Shown: one piece after another, positions 57,932 to 64,000 of the stretch
Position numbering within the stretch: position 1 is the first letter of the stretch
Layout: every line of letters starts with the position of its first letter
Assembly: GCA_947166625.1 (NCBI GenBank)
Contig: CAMVEX010000011.1
Coordinates: 1 to 64,000 of the forward strand
Length of the DNA: 64,000 nucleotides
Direction: 5' to 3'
Source: an uncultured Clostridia bacterium
Lineage (GTDB): Bacteria; Bacillota; Clostridia; Oscillospirales; Acutalibacteraceae
Position numbers and translations under genes: made by a program
The notes under the pieces: generated by a model
The model's database searches: none
Seen by the model: the letters and a program-made list of their open reading frames with translations, nothing else
Told to the model about the DNA's origin: nothing

Positions 57932-59212
57932 ATGAGAAAAGAGACAAAATGCATAGAGGGCGGCTACAACCCCAAAAACGGCGAGCCGAGGATGGTGCCC
58001 ATAATCCAGAGCACCACATTCAAATATGATACAAGCGCCGATATGGGCAAGCTCTTTGACCTTGAGGCAAACGGCTATTTTTACACCCGTCTTCAGAATC
58101 CCACCAACGATTATGTTGCCGCAAAGATCACCGCTCTCGAAGGCGGCGCGGCGGGTATGCTCACATCATCCGGTCAGGCGGCGTCATTCTTTTCCGTATT
58201 CAATATCGCGAGCGCGGGCGATCATGTAGTCGCTTCGACCGCGATCTACGGCGGCACTTACAATCTGTTTCATGTAACGATGCGCAAAATGGGCATTGAT
58301 TTCACTTTTGTCGATCCCGAATGCTCCGATGAGGAGCTTGAGGCGGCATTCAAGCCGAATACAAAAGCGGTTTTCGGAGAAACGATAGCCAACCCCGCGC
58401 TGATAGTATTTGACATTGAGCGATTCGCCAAAGCGGCTCACGCGCACGGAGTTCCCCTCATCATAGACAACACCTTTGCCACACCGATAAACTGCCGCCC
58501 CATTGAGTGGGGAGCGGATATCGTGACTCATTCCACCACAAAATATCTCGACGGTCACGACGCTACCGTGGGCGGAGCGATAGTTGATTCGGGCAATTTT
58601 GACTGGCTTGCCCACGCCGACAAATTCCCCGGGCTCTGCACTCCGGATGATTCCTATCACGGGATCACTTATGCGGAAAAATTCGGTAAGGCCGCTTATA
58701 TCACAAAGGCCACCGCTCAGCTTATGCGCGATATAGGCGCGATCCCCTCGCCCATGAACTGCTATATGCTCAATCTCGGGATAGAATCGCTTGCCGTCAG
58801 AATAAAGAGACACTGCGAAAACGCGCAGAAGGTCGCCGAATTTTTGCAGGCAAACGAAAATGTTTCTTATGTTACATACCCCGGTCTGCCCGGCGACAAA
58901 TATTATGAACTCGCTCAAAAATATATGCCGGACGGCACCTGCGGCGTAATATCCTTCGGGGTAAAGGGCGGCAGGAAGGCGGCTGAGGAAATGATGAAGC
59001 ATCTCAAGCTCGCGATAATCGCCACCCACGTTGCGGACGCTCACACCTGCGTGCTCCACCCGGCGTCAAGCACTCACAGGCAGATGACCGATGAAGAGCT
59101 GCTCGCCGGCGGCGTTAAACCCGATATGGTACGCTTCTCGGTAGGCATTGAAAACGCCGACGATATCATCGAAGATCTCGCTCAGGCGCTCGAAGCAAGC
59201 AAAAATATCTGA
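57932..59212 (+). CDS. metY: O-acetylhomoserine sulfhydrylase (Cys/Met PLP enzyme)
   Basis: 426 aa from ATG 57932 with SD GAGGTG; an earlier in-frame start lies in the -10. PLP Lys204 in HSTTKYLDGHDATVGGA, cofactor binding in SSGQAAS and DNTFATP, and FTRL-type YFYTRLQNPTND. The length (426) and the insertion between the Lys and the C-terminal domain fit MetY rather than MetB/MetC (about 380). Condenses O-acetylhomoserine with sulfide to homocysteine. Followed 35 bp downstream by rubredoxin. Confidence 0.93.
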   Translation: MRKETKCIEGGYNPKNGEPRMVPIIQSTTFKYDTSADMGKLFDLEANGYFYTRLQNPTNDYVAAKITALEGGAAGMLTSSGQAASFFSVFNIASAGDHVVASTAIYGGTYNLFHVTMRKMGIDFTFVDPECSDEELEAAFKPNTKAVFGETIANPALIVFDIERFAKAAHAHGVPLIIDNTFATPINCRPIEWGADIVTHSTTKYLDGHDATVGGAIVDSGNFDWLAHADKFPGLCTPDDSYHGITYAEKFGKAAYITKATAQLMRDIGAIPSPMNCYMLNLGIESLAVRIKRHCENAQKVAEFLQANENVSYVTYPGLPGDKYYELAQKYMPDGTCGVISFGVKGGRKAAEEMMKHLKLAIIATHVADAHTCVLHPASSTHRQMTDEELLAGGVKPDMVRFSVGIENADDIIEDLAQALEASKNI

Positions 59213-59247
59213 TAAACGAAAACAGCTTTTGAGAAAGGAGAAGTGTT

Positions 59248-59403
59248 ATGAAGTACGAATGCCCCTGCGGATACATCTATGACCCCGCGATCGGCGATCC
59301 CGACGGAGGAATCGCTCCCGGCACCGCTTTTGAAGACATTCCCGAGGATTGGGTATGCCCCGTATGCGGTCTTGACAAATCCGCTTTTACCCCTGCCGAA
59401 TAA
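59248..59403 (+). CDS. Rubredoxin with shortened first Cys pair
   Basis: 51 aa, SD AAAGGAG 7 nt before ATG. Typical rubredoxin core: [33 protein letters not shown]. Iron ligands are C37-x2-C40 in the second knuckle, but the first is C5-P-C7-G, one residue short of the usual C-x2-C-G. A one-iron electron carrier, often paired with oxygen- or peroxide-reducing enzymes in anaerobes. Its position after metY suggests read-through from that gene, since no promoter is seen in the 35-bp gap. Confidence 0.92.
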   Translation: MKYECPCGYIYDPAIGDPDGGIAPGTAFEDIPEDWVCPVCGLDKSAFTPAE

Positions 59404-59411
59404 CCGACCTG

Positions 59412-59442
59412 AGCCCTTCGCAGAGCGGAGGGCTTATTCTTT
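59412..59442 (+). terminator. Probable terminator after rubredoxin
   Basis: AGCCCTTCGC-AGA-GCGGAGGGCT (10-bp stem with one T-G), followed by TATTCTTT; the T-run is imperfect. Confidence 0.65.
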
Positions 59443-59481
59443 CGGCAAACAAAAGCGCAAAAACATTTTTTCATAATAATC

Positions 59482-59510
59482 TTGATAATCGGCGCTTGGG
59501 TTGCTATTAT
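59482..59510 (+). promoter_or_regulatory. Promoter of the fusion symporter gene
   Basis: TTGATA (59482-59487), 17-bp spacer, TATTAT (59505-59510). An in-frame TTG at 59501 is inside the promoter. Confidence 0.6.
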
Positions 59511-59542
59511 ATTTACAGTCTATTTACACTGGCGGTGATCCA

Positions 59543-61141
59543 TTGAAAGAAATAAATATCCACGCCTCTCCTTCGGATTTTTCAAAGGCGGGCAGTTTCA
59601 TTGAAGGCGAGCTTTCAAAAAACGATGTGAGCAGGCAAATAATTTCGGAGAGCACACTCGCTTTTGAAGCGATATTCAACGATATTATAATGAAGGGCTT
59701 TTCCGAAGAAACGCAGATAAATGTGAGCGTGAGAAAAAGCTTCGGCAATCTCGTTATAAAGATCGCTTTCCCCGGGCAGATGTATATACCCATGAGCGGA
59801 GAATCGCCCGAGGAATCGGTTGAATATAAAATCATCAAAGCGTATGAGGATAAGCTTGACTACTCTTACCGCTCATCCTATAACATTATCCATCTGACGG
59901 TAAAAAGAGGATTCAGAAAGCATATCGCTTTCAGCGCGGCGGGTTTTGCCGCGGCTCCGCTTATCTACGCTGTTATGCTCCGCACTCTGAGCCCCGAAAT
60001 CAGGGGCGAGATCCTGACCAACGCGATCGTGCCGGTCGAATCGCTTTTCACAAACGCGATGCTTATGATAGGCGCGCCGATGACCTTCTTTTCTCTGCTC
60101 AAAAACATACTTGAAACATATATTATTTCGGAGCGAAGCTCGGTCGCACGAAGGCTTCATTTCAAAACTTTGCGCACCTCGCTGGCGGCGGTCGTGCTCG
60201 CCGTCCTTTGCAGCTTTTTTGTGCGCGCCTTTTCCCCTTATGTGATCGGTACATTCGGCAAAATATCATTATTCGGCTCGGAGAGCAGCCTTACAGAGAT
60301 CGTGTCTTCAATCGTGCCGCCGTCCGTATTTGAGCCATTCACTTCAATATCGCCTCTGCCGCTGATAATTCTTACGATACTCATATCCTACGCGCTCTGT
60401 TCGGCAGGCAGATATTTCGATAAGCTCAAAAGCGCGATCGACGCTTGCTACACCCTTTTTTCGCGGATGCTCAATCTTGTGATGTATTTTTTGCCTGTTT
60501 TCTGCTTCACGGCGTTTATGGATATTTTGCTCGACAGAGGTTTTGCGAGCCTCAGGGGAGTGGCGCTCTGCTGGGGGGCGACGGTCGCCGGGCTTATCGC
60601 CGTTTCCGTTCTGTATGCAGTCCGCCTGAAAGCGGCGGGGATAAAGGTGATCAAATTTACATCCGACATTAAAACGGTGATCAAAGAAAATATCAAGATA
60701 AATTCCGCTATTGACGCGGTCCCTTACAATATAAGACAATGCTCGCGAAGGCTGGGAATAGACAGGGGCTATCTTGAAGAGGCTCTTCCCCTGCTCGCTC
60801 AGACAAATCTTGACGGAAACTGCTTTATCCTGATGATGATCTCGCTTCTCATAATCATCTGCTCCGGCACCTCGATAGTTTTGTGGGAATATGTACTGAT
60901 CGCGATGCTTGTGGTTTTCCTCTCATTCGGCGCTCCGAATCAGCCGGGCTCAATACTTATAGGCACGATAATAATAATCAACTATCTGAATGTGCCGCGC
61001 CTCATCCCCGTCGCAATTTACTGCGAAGTTTTGCTCGGCATAGTGCAAAATCTGGTGAATGTAGTCGGCGATATAGTCATGGTATCAATTGAATCGGAAA
61101 AAAATCTAAAAAAGACAAAGGAGCAAAAAAATGTATCTTAA
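59543..61141 (+). CDS. GHKL/RsbW-like domain fused to SLC1-type dicarboxylate/amino-acid symporter
   Basis: 532 aa from TTG 59543 (GGCGGTGAT SD). Residues about 1-125 resemble the small ATPase domain of anti-sigma kinases (RsbW/HATPase_c_2): FIEGELSKNDVSRQIISESTLAFEAIFNDIIMKGF, where an N-box-like Glu/Asn/Asp pattern is visible, but the G1/G2 boxes are poor. Residues about 135-510 are a DAACS/GltP transporter: FTNAMLMIGAPMTFFSLL, TNLDGNCF (in place of N-M-D-G-T), SFGAPNQPGSILIG and NVVGDIVMV. So a soluble regulatory domain is joined to a Na+/H+-driven carboxylate or amino acid symporter. The next gene overlaps by 11 nt. Confidence 0.82.
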   Translation: MKEINIHASPSDFSKAGSFIEGELSKNDVSRQIISESTLAFEAIFNDIIMKGFSEETQINVSVRKSFGNLVIKIAFPGQMYIPMSGESPEESVEYKIIKAYEDKLDYSYRSSYNIIHLTVKRGFRKHIAFSAAGFAAAPLIYAVMLRTLSPEIRGEILTNAIVPVESLFTNAMLMIGAPMTFFSLLKNILETYIISERSSVARRLHFKTLRTSLAAVVLAVLCSFFVRAFSPYVIGTFGKISLFGSESSLTEIVSSIVPPSVFEPFTSISPLPLIILTILISYALCSAGRYFDKLKSAIDACYTLFSRMLNLVMYFLPVFCFTAFMDILLDRGFASLRGVALCWGATVAGLIAVSVLYAVRLKAAGIKVIKFTSDIKTVIKENIKINSAIDAVPYNIRQCSRRLGIDRGYLEEALPLLAQTNLDGNCFILMMISLLIIICSGTSIVLWEYVLIAMLVVFLSFGAPNQPGSILIGTIIIINYLNVPRLIPVAIYCEVLLGIVQNLVNVVGDIVMVSIESEKNLKKTKEQKNVS

Positions 61142-61745
61142 CGGAATCATCTACAACTACAGCAGTTACGCGACGACAAATCCTCCCACAAGCTCGGTGA
61201 AAGAATATAATCTTGCGAGAAAAATCGACGGCTCGATCGCCCTTGATACATCGGTGGGTTCCAACGGTGCGATATGCCGCAAAACATTCTCCGTACCCAA
61301 AGAAATTTTTGATGAGATAACTTTGCTTTTTGAATCCGAAAATCTTATGCAGGCAATCGCGGATAAGCTGAATTCCGAGCCAAAGCCCGTGCCGCCCGCA
61401 ATGGTCGGGGGTATGGTTTCGGAATCCCTCTCCTTTATGGCGGACGGAATGATAATAACCCTTTTAAGTATTCCTCCGCAGGCGCGTGAGATCATAAACA
61501 GACTTTCCGGCGCGGCAGACAGATGCGGAGAGCCTATATTTGAGAACGACACAGGCAAGGATAAAATCGCCGAAATGCTCTCCAATATAAATATGGCTCA
61601 GACGATTCTGAATCAATCCAAAGAGAAAAAATCCGCTCCCTCCGAGCCGAAGCCTGCCGAAGGCGAATGGTTTTGCACAAACTGCGGTCATAAAAACTCC
61701 TCTGCCAAATTCTGCGTTGAATGCGGAGCACAAAAAAGCATATAA
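61131..61745 (+). CDS. Protein of unknown function with C-terminal zinc ribbon
   Basis: 204 aa. Last 25 residues are a zinc ribbon of the zinc_ribbon_2/DZR type: WFCTNCGHKNSSAKFCVECGAQK (C-x2-C, C-x2-C). The front 150 residues are not recognised: MYLNGIIYNYSSYATTNPPTSSVKEYNLARKIDGS, then helical. No TM or signal. Overlap with the fusion symporter suggests a linked role, perhaps as adaptor or regulator. Confidence 0.7.
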   Translation: MYLNGIIYNYSSYATTNPPTSSVKEYNLARKIDGSIALDTSVGSNGAICRKTFSVPKEIFDEITLLFESENLMQAIADKLNSEPKPVPPAMVGGMVSESLSFMADGMIITLLSIPPQAREIINRLSGAADRCGEPIFENDTGKDKIAEMLSNINMAQTILNQSKEKKSAPSEPKPAEGEWFCTNCGHKNSSAKFCVECGAQKSI

Positions 61746-61771
61746 TCCGGCTTAACGGACGTAAAAGAGAA

Positions 61772-61810
61772 AAGCATATCCAGGGATTCATTTTTTACCC
61801 GGATATGCTT
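61772..61810. terminator. Hairpin between converging genes
   Basis: AAGCATATCC (61772-61781) and GGATATGCTT (61801-61810) form a perfect 10-bp stem with a 19-nt loop. On the minus strand it is followed by TTCTCTTTT, on the plus strand by GTTATTT. Probably ends one or both converging transcripts. Confidence 0.55.
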
Positions 61811-61825
61811 GTTATTTCGTTAAAT

Positions 61826-62779
61826 TCACAGTTTCGCGGCGGCAAAGCCGATACATTCTCTGCCCCGAATCATATCGGAGGTGTCGCGGGCGTTGAAATA
61901 AAGCCGCAGCTCATCGCCGTATTTTACCAGATGGCTCGCATAGACATACTGACGCATCCACGCCCTTTCCTCAGAGGGCTCAAGCAGCATTTTGCAAAAT
62001 TCAAAATTCAAACCGTCCGCCGAGGTGAGAAGCATCACGGCGGATCTGCTTTTTCCATCCTGCCTGAAAATACCGTTTTGTATCCCGATATACCCGTCTT
62101 TAAGCCTGTAAACCTTGAGGCATCCGCTGCAAAGATTGAGATGAGGATCATCTTTATCGGGTCGGATGATCGGCTTTTTTGCGGCTGCATAATTTTTATC
62201 CGCTTCACGGCTCTCGGCAAAGCTTATGAAAGTGGGCTCGCAAAATCCGCAATCATCGATATATGTGAGCCCGCACGAATAATATAATCGGCTGATTTCG
62301 CCGTCTCTGAGATAAAACGGATTTGAAATCGAAACGCCGCGCTCACTTTTTTCATAATCTCTTGTATGAGTTATAACGGGATAAGGTTTGCTCCACGATT
62401 TGAGATCGGGGCTCTGAACGGCGTATATCTCCGATTTCCACTTTGCCGCGTTGACAACATTCAAAGCGTTGAAAATCAAAGGGCGGGTCCTCTCAAAAAA
62501 CAGATAATACCTGCCGTCGATATAATTTATATCGGGTCTCATGGCGCGTGAAACCACCTTGCCCGCCTTTTGAAACGTTACGCCGTCTTTGCCGGAAAAA
62601 TGCCACACACCGAAGGTGGTATGAAAGAAAATATGCCAGAGCCCGTCGGGGCTTAGGTCGGGCGTCAAGACAGACGGATCCGCCGCCACAAACGAGCCGT
62701 GAAAAGGCCTTATGACAGGGCTCAAATCCGTCACCCGGAATTCGGCCTGCGCTATCTGATTTATCGTCAGGTTTTTCAT
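61826..62779 (-). CDS. Five-bladed beta-propeller glycosidase-like protein
   Basis: 317 aa, no signal. The pattern is that of GH32/43/62/68/130-like propellers: FHGSFVAADPSVLTPDLSPDGLWHIFFHTTFG with a likely catalytic Asp in ADPSV, SRAMRPDINYIDGRYYLFFER, SPDLKSWSKPYPV, SNPFYLRDGEISRLYYSCG and MLLTSADGLNFE. No exact family can be given. Probably acts on oligosaccharides in the cytosol, in line with the mannosidase and esterase genes elsewhere. Confidence 0.65.
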   Translation of the reverse strand: MKNLTINQIAQAEFRVTDLSPVIRPFHGSFVAADPSVLTPDLSPDGLWHIFFHTTFGVWHFSGKDGVTFQKAGKVVSRAMRPDINYIDGRYYLFFERTRPLIFNALNVVNAAKWKSEIYAVQSPDLKSWSKPYPVITHTRDYEKSERGVSISNPFYLRDGEISRLYYSCGLTYIDDCGFCEPTFISFAESREADKNYAAAKKPIIRPDKDDPHLNLCSGCLKVYRLKDGYIGIQNGIFRQDGKSRSAVMLLTSADGLNFEFCKMLLEPSEERAWMRQYVYASHLVKYGDELRLYFNARDTSDMIRGRECIGFAAAKL

Positions 62780-62813
62780 AATCTTATCACGCCCCTGTTG
62801 ATCTTACACATTG

Positions 62814-62842
62814 ATAATACATTTTCGGAGCCTCCGTGTCAA
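62814..62842 (-). promoter_or_regulatory. Promoter of the propeller glycosidase gene
   Basis: TTGACA (62837-62842), 17-bp spacer, TATTAT (62814-62819) on the minus strand. Confidence 0.72.
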
Positions 62843-62926
62843 GACAGACAAAAAGCAAAGAAACCGCCGCTTCGGATGATTTCTCTGCTTGTAAGATGGT
62901 ATATTCAAGGGGGAGTTGGTAAATTA

Positions 62927-63379
62927 TTAGGTCGGGACATAATCGGAGAGCGAAAGAATACTCTCTGTATCACCCGAAGTAATATAATCGGAAAAACCCT
63001 TCACCGCAGGTGTTTTTGCTCCATCCGACCTGAAAACAATGAATAATTCTTTTTTACTGTCTTTTGAGCCTCTGCCGAAGATTTGTGAAGTCAATCCCGA
63101 ATTCACTTCATCATCCGTAAGCGGCCGATCCGTAAAAGCTGCATCGGATCTTCCGTCCGAAACCGATTTGACGGCGGCATCGGAATCCGAATAATCAAAA
63201 GTAAACTTGATCCCCTTATTATCCAGCTTGTAGGATTCACACAGCATGCCCGTCACTTTTTCAAGCGAACCGGCAGCCGAAATTCTGACGGTAACGGTGT
63301 CATTTGATTTGCCGCATGAAGTCCCTATAACCACGGCAAAAGCAAGCAAAACCGTTACGGCAAACATCGCTTTTTTCAT
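62927..63379 (-). CDS. Short PstS-like lipoprotein with only one binding lobe
   Basis: 150 aa from ATG 63379, SD AGAGGGA. Signal AMFAVTVLLAFAVVIGTSCGK with a lipobox-like Cys22 (Gly at -3 is unusual). VRISAAGSLEKVTGMLCESYKLDNKGIKFTFDYSDSDAAVKSVSDGRSDAAFTDRPL matches the N-lobe start of phosphate-type binding proteins. Then it passes to ELFIVFRSDGAKTPAVKGFSDYITSGDTESILSLSDYVPT, which corresponds to the C-terminal end of such proteins (V-K-x-F-x-D-[FY]-x-x-S... Y-V-P). About 100-150 residues of the second lobe seem to be missing. No permease genes nearby. Confidence 0.65.
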   Translation of the reverse strand: MKKAMFAVTVLLAFAVVIGTSCGKSNDTVTVRISAAGSLEKVTGMLCESYKLDNKGIKFTFDYSDSDAAVKSVSDGRSDAAFTDRPLTDDEVNSGLTSQIFGRGSKDSKKELFIVFRSDGAKTPAVKGFSDYITSGDTESILSLSDYVPT

Positions 63380-63424
63380 TTTTATTCCCTCTTTGATTCG
63401 CCTGATTCTGCACAATCAAGCGAA

Positions 63425-63473
63425 GTTACACCTGTTACACCAATAATTTAACACACGTTTTTCCCAAAATCAA
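63425..63473 (-). promoter_or_regulatory. Promoter and direct repeat upstream of the PstS-like gene
   Basis: TTGATT (63468-63473), 17-bp spacer, TAAATT (63445-63450) on the minus strand. Directly downstream of the -10 lies a tandem repeat, GGTGTAAC twice with a 9-bp period (63425-63441), a possible operator. Confidence 0.5.
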
Positions 63474-63524
63474 GACACTCGGTACACATTTGCAAAAAGT
63501 GTAACGGCAGTTCTGTTTCGGAAT

Positions 63525-63573
63525 AAAAAACAGGGCCCCGAATCGGGCGGTTTGCCCTTATCCGGAAGCCCTG
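63525..63573 (-). terminator. Probable terminator after alr
   Basis: On the minus strand CAGGGC (63568-63573) and GCCCTG (63531-63536) close an outer stem, with an inner CCCG-ATT-CGGG hairpin, followed by TTTTTTATT (63530-63522). Confidence 0.65.
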
Positions 63574-63595
63574 ATATACGATTTTGAAATCGCGT

Positions 63596-64000
63596 TTATT
63601 TAAGCATACCCGTTTCAAATACGGGTTTACCGCCTTTGAAGAATACTCTCGGCACGCGCTTATTTATCCTGCACGGAAGCTCGTAATTGAATGAGTGGGC
63701 GGCGTTTGAAACCTCTTCCATAGAGAGAGTTGCTCCGCCCTGCGAGCCTACGAGCGTTACCTCATCGCCGGGTTTGCAGTCAATACCGGTCACATCGACC
63801 ATAAACTGATCCATACATACCCTGCCGGTGATGGGAGCGAATTTGCCGTTTATTATTACCTTACCGATATTTGAGAGGCAGCGCGGGTAGCCGTCCGCAT
63901 ACCCGACGGGTATCGTGGCTATCACGGTATCTTTTTCCGTCCTGTAGGTCGCGCCGTATGAAATCTCTCTGCCCGCTTCGAGGATCTTGATATGGCTTAT
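63596..64000 (-). CDS. alr: Alanine racemase, C-terminal part (runs off the window)
   Basis: 134 codons are visible, the rest lies beyond 64000. YGATYRTEKDTVIATIPVGYADGYPR, KVIINGKFAPITGRVCMDQFMVDVT and PGDEVTLVG match the C-terminal beta domain of Alr; the Met-Asp in CMDQ and the Tyr in SYGATY (equivalent to the catalytic Tyr, in a Y-G-x-T-[YF] motif) are present. The normal C-terminus follows (NYELPCRINKRVPRVF). Racemises L- and D-alanine for peptidoglycan, a PLP enzyme. The PLP Lys is in the unseen N-terminal part. Confidence 0.95.
   Translation of the reverse strand: MSHIKILEAGREISYGATYRTEKDTVIATIPVGYADGYPRCLSNIGKVIINGKFAPITGRVCMDQFMVDVTGIDCKPGDEVTLVGSQGGATLSMEEVSNAAHSFNYELPCRINKRVPRVFFKGGKPVFETGMLK

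Overview
The window looks like chromosome of an anaerobic, Gram-positive, gut-type member of the Clostridia (Oscillospiraceae/Ruminococcaceae-like). Evidence is the rplM-rpsI pair, an [FeFe] hydrogenase with a GltD-like partner, rubredoxin, SipW/TasA-type secretion, a dockerin, many lipoprotein and Sec signal peptides, strong SD sequences with frequent GTG/TTG starts, and near-consensus sigma-A promoters with 16-18 bp spacers. Species cannot be named from this. No rRNA, tRNA, CRISPR, insertion sequence or prophage was recognised. Many of the longest open frames begin inside a promoter; starts here were moved to the first codon with an SD downstream of that promoter.

Layout. 0.3-1.2 kb: rplM-rpsI. 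1.3-5.6 kb: accessory-looking patch with a MATE gene broken by one in-frame TGA, a SAM methyltransferase, a P-loop remnant, an XRE-TPR regulator and a GNAT acetyltransferase. 5.7-13.1 kb: five-gene minus-strand operon made of a SipW-type signal peptidase and four probable substrates (two TasA-like, one giant beta-helix/Hint protein, one dockerin protein). 13.4-28.6 kb: secreted hydrolases and surface proteins (metallophosphoesterase, esterases, beta-helix protein, alkaline phosphatase, LCAT-like lipase), an ECF sigma/anti-sigma pair, a YfcC transporter, a uridine-kinase-like gene and a MetQ lipoprotein whose two halves are in reversed order. 28.6-44.7 kb: fourteen tightly packed minus-strand genes, apparently one 16-kb transcript, from a Na/Pi symporter through yhaM-prmA-queG, GH38 mannosidase, esterase, epimerase, lipase, galT, exonuclease, rmlB and PHP to two small unknowns. 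45-46.4 kb: intact MATE gene. 46.4-51.2 kb: larB-larC plus an ECF nickel/cobalt importer, preceded by an attenuator-like leader. 51.3-57.7 kb: PDZ-less HtrA protease, hydrogenase operon, sodium:solute symporter. 57.9-64 kb: metY, rubredoxin, a GHKL-like/SLC1 fusion symporter with a zinc-ribbon partner, a glycosidase-like propeller, a one-lobe binding lipoprotein and the 3' part of alr.

How the parts fit. The cell invests heavily in exported enzymes and matrix or surface proteins. SipW probably processes the TasA-like fibre proteins, and the Hint protein may be self-processed. Several exported enzymes end in a similar aromatic, basic, amphipathic tail that could hold them at the envelope. Nickel import is coupled to LarB/LarC, pointing to nickel-pincer cofactor synthesis, although larA and larE are not in view. 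The most unusual observations are the permuted MetQ, the SipW-TasA-Hint-dockerin operon, the lar leader, and the GHKL-SLC1 fusion.
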